Source: Chloroflexota bacterium (GTDB lineage Bacteria; Chloroflexota; Limnocylindria; Limnocylindrales; CSP1-4). From it: DNA of 64,000 bases. The DNA lies in NCBI GenBank assembly GCA_021786265.1, contig JAJYNP010000022.1:10264-74263 (forward strand), read 5' to 3'. Below, piece by piece: positions 7,138 to 16,179 of this stretch (its first letter is position 1; every line of letters starts with the position of its first letter). The translations under genes and the position numbers were made by a program. The notes under the pieces were generated by a model, which did no database searches, was not told where the DNA came from, and was given only the letters and a program-made list of their open reading frames with translations.

Positions 7138-9591
7138 ATGACGAAGAACCTCGTGGTCGTCGAGTCGCCGGCCAAGGCGAAGACGATCGAGCGGTACCTC
7201 GGTCCGGAGTACCGCGTGCTGGCCTCCTACGGTCATGTCCGGGACCTGCCCGAGAACCCCGGCCGGGGCAAGCTCGGCGTCGACGTCGAGCACGACTTCG
7301 CCCCCGAGTATGTCGTGTCCGAGGATCGCCGCCGGCAGGTCGATGCGATCCGCAAGGCCGCCCGCTCGGCCGACCAGGTGTACCTGGCCACCGACCTCGA
7401 CCGCGAGGGAGAGGCCATCGCCTGGCACGTGGCGGAGGCGGCCGCCGTGCCCGCCGAGAAGACGCGCCGCGTCACGTTCAACGAGATCACCGAGGGCGCG
7501 ATACGCGAAGCGTTCCGCCACCCCCGGGGCATCGACGTCCACCTGGTCGACGCGCAGCAGACCCGCCGGATCGTGGACCGGCTGGTCGGATACACCCTGA
7601 GCCCCCTGCTGTCCCGGAAGGTGCGCGGCGGGCTGTCGGCCGGCCGGGTCCAGTCGGTCGCCGTGCGGCTGGTCGTCGAGCGCGAGCGCGAGATCCGGGC
7701 GTTCACGGCCCGGGAGTACTGGACGCTGGAGGCGCTGCTCGAGACGCGAGCGGGCGAGCGCTTCGCGGCCGAACTCGTCCGCATCGACGGCTCGAAGCCC
7801 GAGATCGCCGACGGCGCCTCGGCGCAGACGCACGCCGACGCCCTGCGCACGCTCCGGCCGCGCGTGGCCCGGGTGGCGGTCTCCAACCGGAAGACGAACC
7901 CGTCACCGCCCTTCACGACCAGCACGCTGCAGCAGGAGGCGAGCCGGAAGCTCGGCTTCTCCCCGAAGCGCACCATGTCGGTGGCGCAGCGGTTGTACGA
8001 GGGCGTGGACACCGGCGAGGGCCAGGTCGGGCTGATCACCTACATGCGCACGGACTCCACGGCAATCGCGGGGGTCGCCATGGCCGAGGCGCGCGACGTG
8101 ATCCGCGACCGCTACGGCCCGCCCTACGTGGTGCCGCGCGGCCGCGTGTACCGCACCAAGGTCCGGGGGGCCCAGGAGGCCCACGAGTCGATCCGGCCGA
8201 CCAGCTTCCGCCGTGACCCCGAGTCGCTGTCGGGACACCTGAAGGCGGACGAGCTGCGGCTCTACCGGCTGATCTGGCAGCGCGCGCTGGCGTCTCAGAT
8301 GGCGTCGAAGGAGATCGAGACCACCAGCGTCGACCTGCAGGCCGGCCGGTACGGCCTGCGTGCCAGCGCCAGCCGCACCACGTTCGACGGCTTCTCCCGC
8401 GTGTACACCGAGGGTCGGGATGACGGCGCCGAGGAGCGCGAGGGTCGCCTGCCGGCGCTCGCCGAGGGAGACGAGACGGCGGTCGCGGACGTGACGCCCT
8501 CGCAGCACTTCACGGAACCGCCGCCCCGGTTCACGGAGGCCACGCTGGTGAAGGCCCTCGAGGAGAAGGGGATCGGTCGCCCGTCGACCTACGCGGCGAT
8601 CCTCTCCACCGTCCTGGATCGCGGCTACGTGAAGCTCGTGGATCGCCGCCTCCGGCCCGAGACGATCGGGGAGATCGTGACGGACCTGCTGGTCGAGCAC
8701 TTCGGCGAGTTCGTGGACCCGGAGTTCACCGCCCGGATGGAGGAGCGGCTCGACGAGATCGCGCGGGGCGAGCGTGAGTGGGTGCCGCTGCTGCGCGAGT
8801 TCTACGCCCCGCTCCGGGATCGCGTGGACGAGAAGCGGCGCGAGCTGCGTCGGCGCGACTTCACGACCGAACCGTCGGACGAGGTGTGCTCCCTCGGCCA
8901 TCCCATGGTGATCCGGTTGGGCCGGTACGGACGCTTCCTGTCGTGCTCGCTGTACCCGGAGCACCAGGAGAGCCGGCCACTCGCCGGAGAGGCGGGCGAC
9001 GGCGCGTCCGGCGCGGTGGACGGTGCGCCGACCGGGGAGCGGCAACTCCCGGGCGTGGGGGAGACGTGCCCCGAGTGCGGCCAGGGGACGCTCATGGAGA
9101 AGCGCGGCCGGTTCGGGCCGTTCGTGGGCTGCTCGCGCTATCCCGCGTGCACCTACATCAAGAAGGACGGCCCTCCACCGCCGCCCGCACTCCCGTTCGA
9201 GGCGGGCTGCCCGAAGTGCGGGCAGGGACACCTTGTGACGAGGCGCGCCCGCCGTACCGGCAAGGTCTTCTGGGGTTGCTCCCGTTACCCGGCGTGCGAC
9301 TTCACCACCGACTTCGAACCGGTGGGCGCACGGCACGACGCCGACGCCGGGCCGGTGGGGCGTCGCGGTGAGGGCGGCATCTGCCTGCTCTGCGGCGCGG
9401 ACGTGCCCCTCCCGGAGGGCGACCTGGTCGGGATGAGCCTGCCGGGAGGTCCGCCGGATCCCGGCGCCCTGGCACCGCGGCGCGCGCGGACAGCCGGGCG
9501 CGCGCCCGGGGGCGGCAGTCCCAGGTCGCGCCAGGCCGGCTCACGGCGGCGTACCGTCCAGCCCCGCGGCGCCGACGCCGGGACGGCGTGA
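7138..9591 (+). CDS. topA: DNA topoisomerase I
   Basis: This type IA topoisomerase has 817 residues and relaxes negative supercoils. It starts with the Toprim domain (VVVESPAKAKTIERYLG; DLDREGEAIAWH), then the topoisomerase core with the GLITYMRTDST motif whose Tyr302 makes the 5'-phosphotyrosine link, and GRPSTYAAILSTVLDRGYV. The C-terminus carries one degenerate and two intact Cys4 zinc ribbons (CPECGQG...CSRYPAC; CPKCGQG...CSRYPAC), an extra CLLCG half-finger and a basic tail. The stop overlaps the GTG of xerC by 3 nt, heading a tightly packed operon through murE. Confidence 0.97.
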   Translation: MTKNLVVVESPAKAKTIERYLGPEYRVLASYGHVRDLPENPGRGKLGVDVEHDFAPEYVVSEDRRRQVDAIRKAARSADQVYLATDLDREGEAIAWHVAEAAAVPAEKTRRVTFNEITEGAIREAFRHPRGIDVHLVDAQQTRRIVDRLVGYTLSPLLSRKVRGGLSAGRVQSVAVRLVVEREREIRAFTAREYWTLEALLETRAGERFAAELVRIDGSKPEIADGASAQTHADALRTLRPRVARVAVSNRKTNPSPPFTTSTLQQEASRKLGFSPKRTMSVAQRLYEGVDTGEGQVGLITYMRTDSTAIAGVAMAEARDVIRDRYGPPYVVPRGRVYRTKVRGAQEAHESIRPTSFRRDPESLSGHLKADELRLYRLIWQRALASQMASKEIETTSVDLQAGRYGLRASASRTTFDGFSRVYTEGRDDGAEEREGRLPALAEGDETAVADVTPSQHFTEPPPRFTEATLVKALEEKGIGRPSTYAAILSTVLDRGYVKLVDRRLRPETIGEIVTDLLVEHFGEFVDPEFTARMEERLDEIARGEREWVPLLREFYAPLRDRVDEKRRELRRRDFTTEPSDEVCSLGHPMVIRLGRYGRFLSCSLYPEHQESRPLAGEAGDGASGAVDGAPTGERQLPGVGETCPECGQGTLMEKRGRFGPFVGCSRYPACTYIKKDGPPPPPALPFEAGCPKCGQGHLVTRRARRTGKVFWGCSRYPACDFTTDFEPVGARHDADAGPVGRRGEGGICLLCGADVPLPEGDLVGMSLPGGPPDPGALAPRRARTAGRAPGGGSPRSRQAGSRRRTVQPRGADAGTA

Positions 9592-10739
9592 GCCCCGACG
9601 ACGCCCTGGCGTCGTTCCTGCAGGCGCTCTCCGCCCGGGATGCGTCCCCTCACACGATCCGGGCGTATCGAACCGCCCTCGAGGACTACCTGGAATGGCT
9701 CGCCTCCCCGCCGTCCGGGCTCCTGGCACGGCCGGGCCATCCCGAGGACGTGGCGTGGGAGCGGCCCGGGCGGGCAGTGCTGCGAGGCTACCTTGGCCAC
9801 CTCTCCGAGCGGATGACCCGCCGCTCGGTCGGCAGCCGCCTGGGTGCCGTCCGCTCGTTCTACCGGCACGCCCGCCGGTCGGGCTGGGTCGATGGCGACC
9901 CATGGGCGGCCATCGCCACGCCAAGGCAGGGGAGCCGGCTACCGAAGGTGCTGGAGGTGGGTCAGATCGAGCAGCTGCTGGACGCCACCGACGTGCACGC
10001 CACCGACGTGCACGCCGGCGACGTGCGCGTCGGCGACGCGCACCACGCGCCGCGATCGTCGGCGACGGCGGTGCCGCCCGGCACGCGGCGAGGTGCGGAT
10101 GCGGCCATGCTGGCCGTCCGTGATCGGGCGATCGTCGAGACGGCCTACGCCGCCGGCCTGCGGGTCAGCGAGCTCGCCGGGATGCACATCGCGGACCTCG
10201 ACCTGCGGCACGGCGAGGTCCGGGTCCTGGGCAAAGGACGCAAGGAGCGCGTCTCGCTGCTGGGCCGTCCCGCGATGGAGGCGCTGGCGATCTACCTCGA
10301 CGACGTGCGGCCCGTCCTGCGCGCCCGCGGCGGCACCCACGACGGCGGCGCCCCCGACGACGGCTCCGTGTTCCTGAACGCCCGCGGCGGCGCGATGGGC
10401 GTGCGCGGGGTACGGCTCCGTGTCGATCGATTGGTGCGACTCGCGGGCCTGCCCGAGGGCGTGAGCCCCCACACGCTCCGACACTCGTTCGCGAGCCACC
10501 TGCTCGAGGGCGGTGCCGATCTCCGAGTGGTCCAGGAGTTGCTGGGCCACAGCAGCCTCGTCACCACCCAGCTGTACACGCACGTGACCCCGGGGCGCCT
10601 CCGCAGTGCCTACGTGACGGCTCACCCCCGGTCCACCCGCGGTTCCGTGCCGGGCCTGGACGCTCGCGTCTCCACCGGCGACGCGCGCCGGGAACGCACC
10701 CGCGGCGGGCCACCGGCGTCTCCGCCGGCGCGACCGTGA
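9588..10739 (+). CDS. xerC: Tyrosine recombinase XerC
   Basis: This 383-residue integrase starts at a GTG overlapping the topA stop (GTGA). The SAM-like core-binding domain covers ~1-110. The catalytic domain has Arg in AGLRVSEL, HTLRHSFASH, the LLGHSSLVTTQLYTHV tail with the nucleophilic Tyr, and a basic C-terminal extension. With XerD it resolves chromosome dimers at dif; a second Xer is encoded at 49122, so the pair is complete. Residues ~132-152 are an in-frame tandem-repeat insert (9984-10043) not usual in XerC. Its link to topA is common in several phyla. Confidence 0.92.
   Translation: MSPDDALASFLQALSARDASPHTIRAYRTALEDYLEWLASPPSGLLARPGHPEDVAWERPGRAVLRGYLGHLSERMTRRSVGSRLGAVRSFYRHARRSGWVDGDPWAAIATPRQGSRLPKVLEVGQIEQLLDATDVHATDVHAGDVRVGDAHHAPRSSATAVPPGTRRGADAAMLAVRDRAIVETAYAAGLRVSELAGMHIADLDLRHGEVRVLGKGRKERVSLLGRPAMEALAIYLDDVRPVLRARGGTHDGGAPDDGSVFLNARGGAMGVRGVRLRVDRLVRLAGLPEGVSPHTLRHSFASHLLEGGADLRVVQELLGHSSLVTTQLYTHVTPGRLRSAYVTAHPRSTRGSVPGLDARVSTGDARRERTRGGPPASPPARP
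9984..10043 (+). repeat. Four tandem 15-bp units inside xerC
   Basis: GCCACCGACGTGCAC occurs twice perfectly (9984-9998, 9999-10013), followed by two diverged copies (10014-10028, 10029-10043). It encodes ATDVH-ATDVH-AGDVR-VGDAH in the linker between the core-binding and catalytic domains. The period is a multiple of three, so copy-number changes would keep the frame. Confidence 0.9.
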
Positions 10740-12337
10740 CGGGCGCCGACGCGGAGGGTACCGGCGCGGCGGTCAGCGGCAGGATGCTGGCGCGCGCCGG
10801 GCTCATCGTCACGGGGGCGTATCTCGCGTCACGCATCCTCGGATGGGTGCGCACGGCGGCACTGCTCGCCGTGTTCGGTGCGGACCGCGACATGGCCGCC
10901 TACCTCGCCGCGTTCCGCATCCCGGACGCGATCTTCCAGCTGGTCGCTGCCGGCGCGCTCAGCTCCGCGCTGATCCCGGTCCTCGCGGGGCTCCTCCACG
11001 GCGGGCGGCACCGCGAGGCGTGGCGCCTCGTGTCGAGCGTCGTGAACCTGATGCTGATCGGGCTCGCGGTCTTCGCCGTGGTCTTCTTCGTGGCCGCGCC
11101 CTGGATCATGCCGTTGATCACCCAGGACTTCACGCGCGAGCAGATGGACCTCGCCGTGCAGCTCTCCAGGATCATGCTCCTCTCGCCGATCCTGCTGGCC
11201 CTCTCGGCGGTCGCCACGAGCGTGCTGAACGCGGGCAACCGCTTCACGGCGGCTGCCATCGCCCCGCTCCTCTACAACCTGTCGATCATCGTGCCGGTGG
11301 TCCTGCTCGGGGGCCGCATGGGGGTGACGGTTGCCGCGGTCGGCGTGGTCATCGGCGGACTGCTCAGCCTGCTGGTCCAGGTGATGCCGCTCGATGCGAT
11401 GGGCTACCGCTACCAGCGCGTGGCGGACGTGGAGGATCCCGAGACGCGCGAGGTCGTCCGCCTCGTGGCCCCGCGCGCCGTGGGGCTGGGCGCGACCCAG
11501 ATCACGTTCATCGTCAACACGCTGCTCGCAACCGGCCTCGGCACGGCAGCGCTTCCCTGGTACAACGCGGCGTTCACCGCCTACCAGATCCCGATCGGCG
11601 TCCTCGGGCTGCCGCTCGGCGTGGTGCTCCTGCCCTCGATGTCGACCGCGCTCGCGGCCGGGGAGCACGTGACGTTCGGGCGGCTGGTCACGCGCTCGCT
11701 GCGGCTGCTGCTGTTCGTGATGCTCTTCCTGACCGCCGTGGGCATGGTGGTGCGCACGCAGGTGGTGGACCTCCTGTTCGGGTACGGGAACTTCAACCGG
11801 CCGGACGTGCTGGCGACCGCCGACGCCCTGCTCTTCTTCCTGGGCGGGCTGGCCGCCGACTCGCTCGTGGTGGTGCTCGCGCGGGCGTTCTACGCCGATC
11901 GCGAGACACGCATCCCGGTGGGGGCCGCCCTGCTCGCCGTCGCGATCAACGTGATCGTGTCGGTGGCGACCGTCGGGACGCTCGGACTGCGCGGGCTCGC
12001 GCTCGGGATCGCGGCGGGGGCCTGGGTCGAGGCGGCGATGCTGACGGTGCTGCTGGCCCGGCGGACCCCGGGCCTGGAGCTCGGACGGCTGGTCCTCGCG
12101 GCGATCGTGTTCGCGATCGGTTCGCTGCTGGCCGCGGCCGCGGCCAGCTGGGCACTCGGTGCTCTCGTGGGCCTGGTGGGCGCGACGCCCGGGCGCCTGC
12201 TGGTGCTCGTCGAGCTCGTGGTCGCAACCGCTGCCGGCGCCGTGGTGTACGCCGCGTGGTGCTTCCTCGCGCGCGTCCCCGAGCTCCCGGACTCCGTGCG
12301 GCTGCTGCGTGACACGCTCGGGCGGAGAATCGTCTGA
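10736..12337 (+). CDS. murJ: Lipid II flippase MurJ
   Basis: At 533 residues with about 14 hydrophobic helices, this is a MOP-superfamily flippase that exposes lipid II on the outer face of the cytoplasmic membrane. Family signatures include LASRILGWVRTAALLAVFG, YLAAFRIPDAIFQLVAAGAL and PIGVLGLPLGVVLLPSMS. The GTG start overlaps the xerC stop (GTGA). The neighbours downstream, a FemX-like ligase and murE, fit the same pathway. Confidence 0.95.
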   Translation: MTGADAEGTGAAVSGRMLARAGLIVTGAYLASRILGWVRTAALLAVFGADRDMAAYLAAFRIPDAIFQLVAAGALSSALIPVLAGLLHGGRHREAWRLVSSVVNLMLIGLAVFAVVFFVAAPWIMPLITQDFTREQMDLAVQLSRIMLLSPILLALSAVATSVLNAGNRFTAAAIAPLLYNLSIIVPVVLLGGRMGVTVAAVGVVIGGLLSLLVQVMPLDAMGYRYQRVADVEDPETREVVRLVAPRAVGLGATQITFIVNTLLATGLGTAALPWYNAAFTAYQIPIGVLGLPLGVVLLPSMSTALAAGEHVTFGRLVTRSLRLLLFVMLFLTAVGMVVRTQVVDLLFGYGNFNRPDVLATADALLFFLGGLAADSLVVVLARAFYADRETRIPVGAALLAVAINVIVSVATVGTLGLRGLALGIAAGAWVEAAMLTVLLARRTPGLELGRLVLAAIVFAIGSLLAAAAASWALGALVGLVGATPGRLLVLVELVVATAAGAVVYAAWCFLARVPELPDSVRLLRDTLGRRIV

Positions 12338-12338
12338 C

Positions 12339-13400
12339 GTGAGTGCACCCGATTCCCGGCCGGACCCCGCGACACTCGAGGCCGAACCCGCGGCCTGGGA
12401 CGCGTTCGTCGCCTCGACCGAGCTGGCGCCGTACCTGCAGGCCACCCCGTGGGCGGAGGTCAAGGCGCGCAACGGATGGAGTGCGCGGCGGGTGGTCGTC
12501 GGCGATGCCCAGCGCACCGTCGGCTGTCAGCTGCTCACCCACCGGATCGGTCCACTGCCGTGGTCGGTCGGCTACGCACCGCGCGGCCCGGTGGCGGCCG
12601 AGCTCGACGCGGAGATGGTCGACACCTGGACCGGCGCCGTGCGGCGGACAGCCGTCGAGGCACGGCTGAGCCACGTGGTGATCGACCCGGAGATCGAGGC
12701 CGGCGGCCCCGAGCTCGACTGGTTCGAGCGCGCGGGGTGGCGGCCCTGCCCGTCCCCGCAGCCCGCACGCTCGCGCTGGATCGACCTGTCGAAGGCCGAG
12801 GAGGCGCTCTGGGGCGACCTGCGCGGCAAGTGGCGGCAGTACGTTCAGAAAGCGCGCCGAGCCGGGATCGAGGTGGTCGAGGCCGGGGCCGATCGGCTGG
12901 ACGACTTCTACGCGATCTACGTCGACACCGCGCGGCGTGCGGGGTTCACCTACCGGACCGCCGCCACGTACCGCGCCGTTCACCGGGCGTACTCGGCGCG
13001 GGGCCGGGCCAGGCTGCTGCTGGCGCAGGATGCGTCAGGCGAGGCGCAGGCCGTGCTGCTGCTGGTGGGATGGGGCCGGCGGATCGTCGAGCCGTACGGC
13101 GGCATGACCCGGGCCGGTGCCGAATCGCGGGCCAACTACCTGTTGAAGTGGGAGGCGATCCGCTCGTCGCGTGACGCGGGGTACGCCGTCTACGACCTCT
13201 GGGGGCTCTCGCACGCCGGGATCGAGCACTTCAAGGTCGGGTTCGGCGGCCGCGAGGTCGACTACGTCGGCGGGCTCGAGCTGGAGGTCCGGCCGCTCGT
13301 CCGGCGGGCGGTCCAGGTGGCACAGGCGGCGCGGGTCGGGGTCGCGCGGTACCGGCTGGATCGGGAGCGGCACGACGTGGCCGAAGGTGGGGAACCGTGA
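12339..13400 (+). CDS. FemABX-family peptidoglycan interpeptide-bridge aminoacyltransferase (copy 1)
   Basis: At 353 residues, this protein has two GNAT-like folds: N-terminal ATPWAEVKARNGW and GPLPWSVGYAPRGPV, then ALWGDLRGKWRQYVQKARRAG, the conserved step where FemX enzymes read the acceptor. The end carries YAVYDLWGLSHAGIEHFKVGFGG. Fem proteins use aminoacyl-tRNA to add residues to the stem peptide of lipid II. The GTG at 12339 is 1 nt after the murJ stop; murE follows with a GTGA overlap. It is the first of three paralogues around murE. Confidence 0.9.
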   Translation: MSAPDSRPDPATLEAEPAAWDAFVASTELAPYLQATPWAEVKARNGWSARRVVVGDAQRTVGCQLLTHRIGPLPWSVGYAPRGPVAAELDAEMVDTWTGAVRRTAVEARLSHVVIDPEIEAGGPELDWFERAGWRPCPSPQPARSRWIDLSKAEEALWGDLRGKWRQYVQKARRAGIEVVEAGADRLDDFYAIYVDTARRAGFTYRTAATYRAVHRAYSARGRARLLLAQDASGEAQAVLLLVGWGRRIVEPYGGMTRAGAESRANYLLKWEAIRSSRDAGYAVYDLWGLSHAGIEHFKVGFGGREVDYVGGLELEVRPLVRRAVQVAQAARVGVARYRLDRERHDVAEGGEP

Positions 13401-15046
13401 TTGGGAGGCCGGGCTCGCCTGCCGGCTCCGACGCCCGCGTCCCGGGAACGCCCGGCGACCTGGCGGGCCTGGTGCGCCTGCTCGCGGGACGGGCCAACCT
13501 GGCGACCGTGCTGCCGTCTCCGGCCGCCGTCTCCGGCATCCGCATCCGGCGTGTCGACTACGACTCGCGGCGCGTGGAGGCAGGGAGCCTGTTCGCGGCA
13601 ATCCCGGGTGGCCGCGCCGACGGACATGACTTCGTGCCGCAGGCCGTGGCGGCGGGAGCGGCGGCGGTTCTCGTCGAGCGACCCCTGGCGGGCGTGGGCG
13701 TGCCGCAGCTGGTGGTGCACGCGGCCCGGCCGGCGCTCGCCACCGCGGCCGCGTGGCTCGAGGGGTTTCCCAGCGTGACGCTCGGGGTCGTCGGCATCAC
13801 CGGTACGGACGGGAAGACCACCACGAGCTTCCTGGTGCGCGCCATGCTCGAGGCGGCGGGTTTCCCCTGTGGGCTGAGCGGGACCGTAACGACCATCGCG
13901 GGTGGCCAGCGTTTCGGGGGTCCGAGCCGTGCCACTACGCCCGAGGCGCCAGAGCTGCAGGCCGCGCTCGCGGCCATGGTCTCGGCGGGCGACCGGTTCG
14001 CCGTGGTCGAGTCGACCTCGCACGGGCTCGCGCAGGATCGCGTCGGCGAGGTGGCGTACGACGTGGCGGTGCTCACGAACCTGACGCACGAGCACCTGGA
14101 GTTCCACGGGACGCACGAGGCCTACCGGGCGGCAAAACGGCGGTTGTTCGAGGCGCTCGCGGTCGGTGACCGCAACCCGGAGAAGGGCTGGGGCAAGACC
14201 GGGGTGATCAATCTCGACGACCCCTGGGCGCCGGAGTTCGTCGACGCGACCCGCCGGGCGGGCGCCCGTGTCGTCACGTACGGACGTGCCGCGGCGGCGG
14301 ACGTCCGGCTGCTCTCGTTGCGGCAGGACGCCACCGGCCTGCGACTCGACGTGGAGGCGCCACGGTGGCGGGGCCCGGTGGAGCTGCGCCTGGCCGGCTC
14401 GTTCAACGGGCACAATGCGCTGGCGGCCATCGCAGTCGGGGAGGCGCTGGGCCTCGACCCGGAGGCGGAGCGACGGGGGCTGGAGAGGGTGGAGCGCGTG
14501 CCCGGCCGCATGGAGCGCGTGCCTACGCGCCTTCCGTTCTCGGTGGTCGTGGATTACGCGCACACCCCCAACGCGCTGCAGCTGGTACTCGACGACCTCG
14601 CGCCCGTCGCGGCCGAGTCAGGAGGCGGGCTGGTGGCCGTGTTCGGCTCGGCGGGCGAACGCGACGTGCTGAAGCGGCCGGTCATGGGCCGGGTGGCCGG
14701 CGAGCGCTGCCGGCTCGTGGTCGTGACGGACGAGGACCCGCGCGGCGAGGACCGCGAGCGCATCCTGCAGGAGATCGCGGCCGGGGCCGAGGAGGCCGGC
14801 AGGATCCCGGGCCGCGACCTGCTGGTGATCCCCGACCGGACGGCCGCGATCCGCGCGGCCCTCGAGCAGGCCGGCCCCGGCGACGTGGTGCTGCTCGCGG
14901 GCAAGGGGCACGAATCGACCATCGAGATGGCCGACGGTCCGCACCCCTGGGACGAGCGTGCGGTCGTCGAGGCGGCGCTCGCGGCCGTGCTCGAGGCGCG
15001 GACCGGTCGCCCGGGTGGCGGTCGCGCAGGCGCCGCGTGCCCGTGA
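13397..15046 (+). CDS. murE: UDP-MurNAc-tripeptide synthetase MurE
   Basis: This 549-residue Mur ligase adds the third stem-peptide residue to UDP-MurNAc-Ala-Glu. It has the N-terminal UMP-binding domain (VDYDSRRVEAGSLFAAIPG), P-loop GITGTDGKTTTSF, LTNLTHEHLEFHGT (with the Lys in AAKRRL that is normally carbamylated), and the C-terminal domain with VVVDYAHTP. The amino-acid recognition loop reads DEDPRGED. The Arg is shared with meso-DAP enzymes, but a similar motif is also seen in enzymes using other diamino acids, so the substrate is not settled. The start overlaps the previous stop (GTGA). Confidence 0.93.
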   Translation: MIGRPGSPAGSDARVPGTPGDLAGLVRLLAGRANLATVLPSPAAVSGIRIRRVDYDSRRVEAGSLFAAIPGGRADGHDFVPQAVAAGAAAVLVERPLAGVGVPQLVVHAARPALATAAAWLEGFPSVTLGVVGITGTDGKTTTSFLVRAMLEAAGFPCGLSGTVTTIAGGQRFGGPSRATTPEAPELQAALAAMVSAGDRFAVVESTSHGLAQDRVGEVAYDVAVLTNLTHEHLEFHGTHEAYRAAKRRLFEALAVGDRNPEKGWGKTGVINLDDPWAPEFVDATRRAGARVVTYGRAAAADVRLLSLRQDATGLRLDVEAPRWRGPVELRLAGSFNGHNALAAIAVGEALGLDPEAERRGLERVERVPGRMERVPTRLPFSVVVDYAHTPNALQLVLDDLAPVAAESGGGLVAVFGSAGERDVLKRPVMGRVAGERCRLVVVTDEDPRGEDRERILQEIAAGAEEAGRIPGRDLLVIPDRTAAIRAALEQAGPGDVVLLAGKGHESTIEMADGPHPWDERAVVEAALAAVLEARTGRPGGGRAGAACP

Positions 15047-16125
15047 GCGGCGCGGCCGGCGCACCGCCGCGGGGCATCGTCACCCGCCTCGCCACCGAGG
15101 CAGACCGCGGTGCCTGGGATGCCTGGGTTGCGGCGCTGCCGTCGGCGGACCCGCTGCAGGCGTGGGCCTGGGGCGAGGTCGCGTCGACCGGCGACGAGCG
15201 CCCCGTGCGGCTGGTGGCTGCCGACGGTGCCGGCCGCCTCCGCGGGGTCGCGCAGGTGCTGGTGCGCGATGCCTCTGCCGGACGGCGCGTGCTCTACGTT
15301 CCGCACGGCCCCGCCTGGGACGTCCGGTCTCCCGATGGCCCCGCCGTGCTCTCGAGCCTTCTGGCGGCGATGCGCGCCCTGGGCCGCGCCGAGCGCGGCA
15401 TCGTCCTGAAGCTCGACCCCCGCGCGACCAGGGAAGTGCCGGCGGCCGAGATGCAGGCGCTGCTCCTCGCGCGGGGCCTGCGCCGCGCGCGCGCCGACCT
15501 GCAGGCACCCTCGACGCGGATCGTGGATCTCCGTCCCGGCCCGGACGCCCTCCTGGCCGGTCTTGAGAAGGACACCCGCAACCTGGTCCGCCGCTCCGCC
15601 CGGGAGGGCGTGCGCCCACGGCTGGTACGCGGCGCGGACCCGGTCGCGTATCGCACGTTCGCGGCGCTGCTCACCGGGACCGGCGCGCGCGGGGGGTTCC
15701 GGGTCCGGTCGCCTGCGGCGTTCGAGGCGATCGCCGCGTCGTTCGGTGCCCGGGGCGACGCGTACCTCGTCCTCGCCGATCTCGACGGCCGCGCGATCGC
15801 CGGCTGCCTCGCGCTCGCGGTCGGGCCGCGAGCGTTCTACCTCTACGCGGCGTCGATGCGCGAGCCGGCGCTGCGCCATGCCGGTGGTCCGTACGCGGCG
15901 CTGTGGGCCTGCGTCGAGGCGCTGGCGGCCGACGGACGCGAGAGCCTGGACCTGTGGGGCGTGGTCGAGCCTGGCGACACGTCGGCCGATCCCGCCTGGG
16001 CCGGGTTCAGCCTCTTCAAGCGGGGGTTCGGCGGGGCCCCGCTCCGGCACCCGGGCACGTTCGACATGGTGCTGTCGCCCGCGTGGTACGCGGTGCGGGA
16101 CCTCCGCGAGCGGCTGCGGCCCTGA
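15043..16125 (+). CDS. FemABX-family aminoacyltransferase (copy 2)
   Basis: This paralogue has 360 residues. LQAWAWGEVAST aligns with the 'Q..WAE.K' entry motif, LLAGLEKDTRNLVRRSAREGV with the acceptor-binding step, and LDLWGVVEPGDTS plus GFSLFKRGFGG with the C-terminal signature. The GTG overlaps the murE stop (GTGA), so it belongs to the topA-murE operon. Internal sequence differs greatly from copies 1 and 3, which suggests old duplication and separate substrates, as with FemX/FemA/FemB adding successive residues. Confidence 0.88.
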   Translation: MSGAAGAPPRGIVTRLATEADRGAWDAWVAALPSADPLQAWAWGEVASTGDERPVRLVAADGAGRLRGVAQVLVRDASAGRRVLYVPHGPAWDVRSPDGPAVLSSLLAAMRALGRAERGIVLKLDPRATREVPAAEMQALLLARGLRRARADLQAPSTRIVDLRPGPDALLAGLEKDTRNLVRRSAREGVRPRLVRGADPVAYRTFAALLTGTGARGGFRVRSPAAFEAIAASFGARGDAYLVLADLDGRAIAGCLALAVGPRAFYLYAASMREPALRHAGGPYAALWACVEALAADGRESLDLWGVVEPGDTSADPAWAGFSLFKRGFGGAPLRHPGTFDMVLSPAWYAVRDLRERLRP

Positions 16126-16166
16126 CCGGCCTGGCCGCCGCCCGCCGTGCCCCCGGCCCGGGCGCG

Positions 16167-16172
16167 TATCAT
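16167..16172 (+). promoter_or_regulatory. -10 box giving a leaderless transcript for FemX copy 3
   Basis: TATCAT ends 7 nt before the GTG at 16180. This argues for 16180 as the start rather than the in-frame GTG at 16147, which lies upstream of the promoter. Confidence 0.5.
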
Positions 16173-16179
16173 CGCCGCC

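Noticed and set aside
9588..10739. XerC as the integrase of the tRNA-Pro island
   Set aside because: It is embedded in a housekeeping operon 48 kb away and pairs with XerD; island integrases normally lie next to the att site.
10829..12517. A 562-codon minus-strand frame, very His/Asp/Glu-rich
   Set aside because: It mirrors the hydrophobic codons of murJ on the opposite strand and has no recognisable domain.
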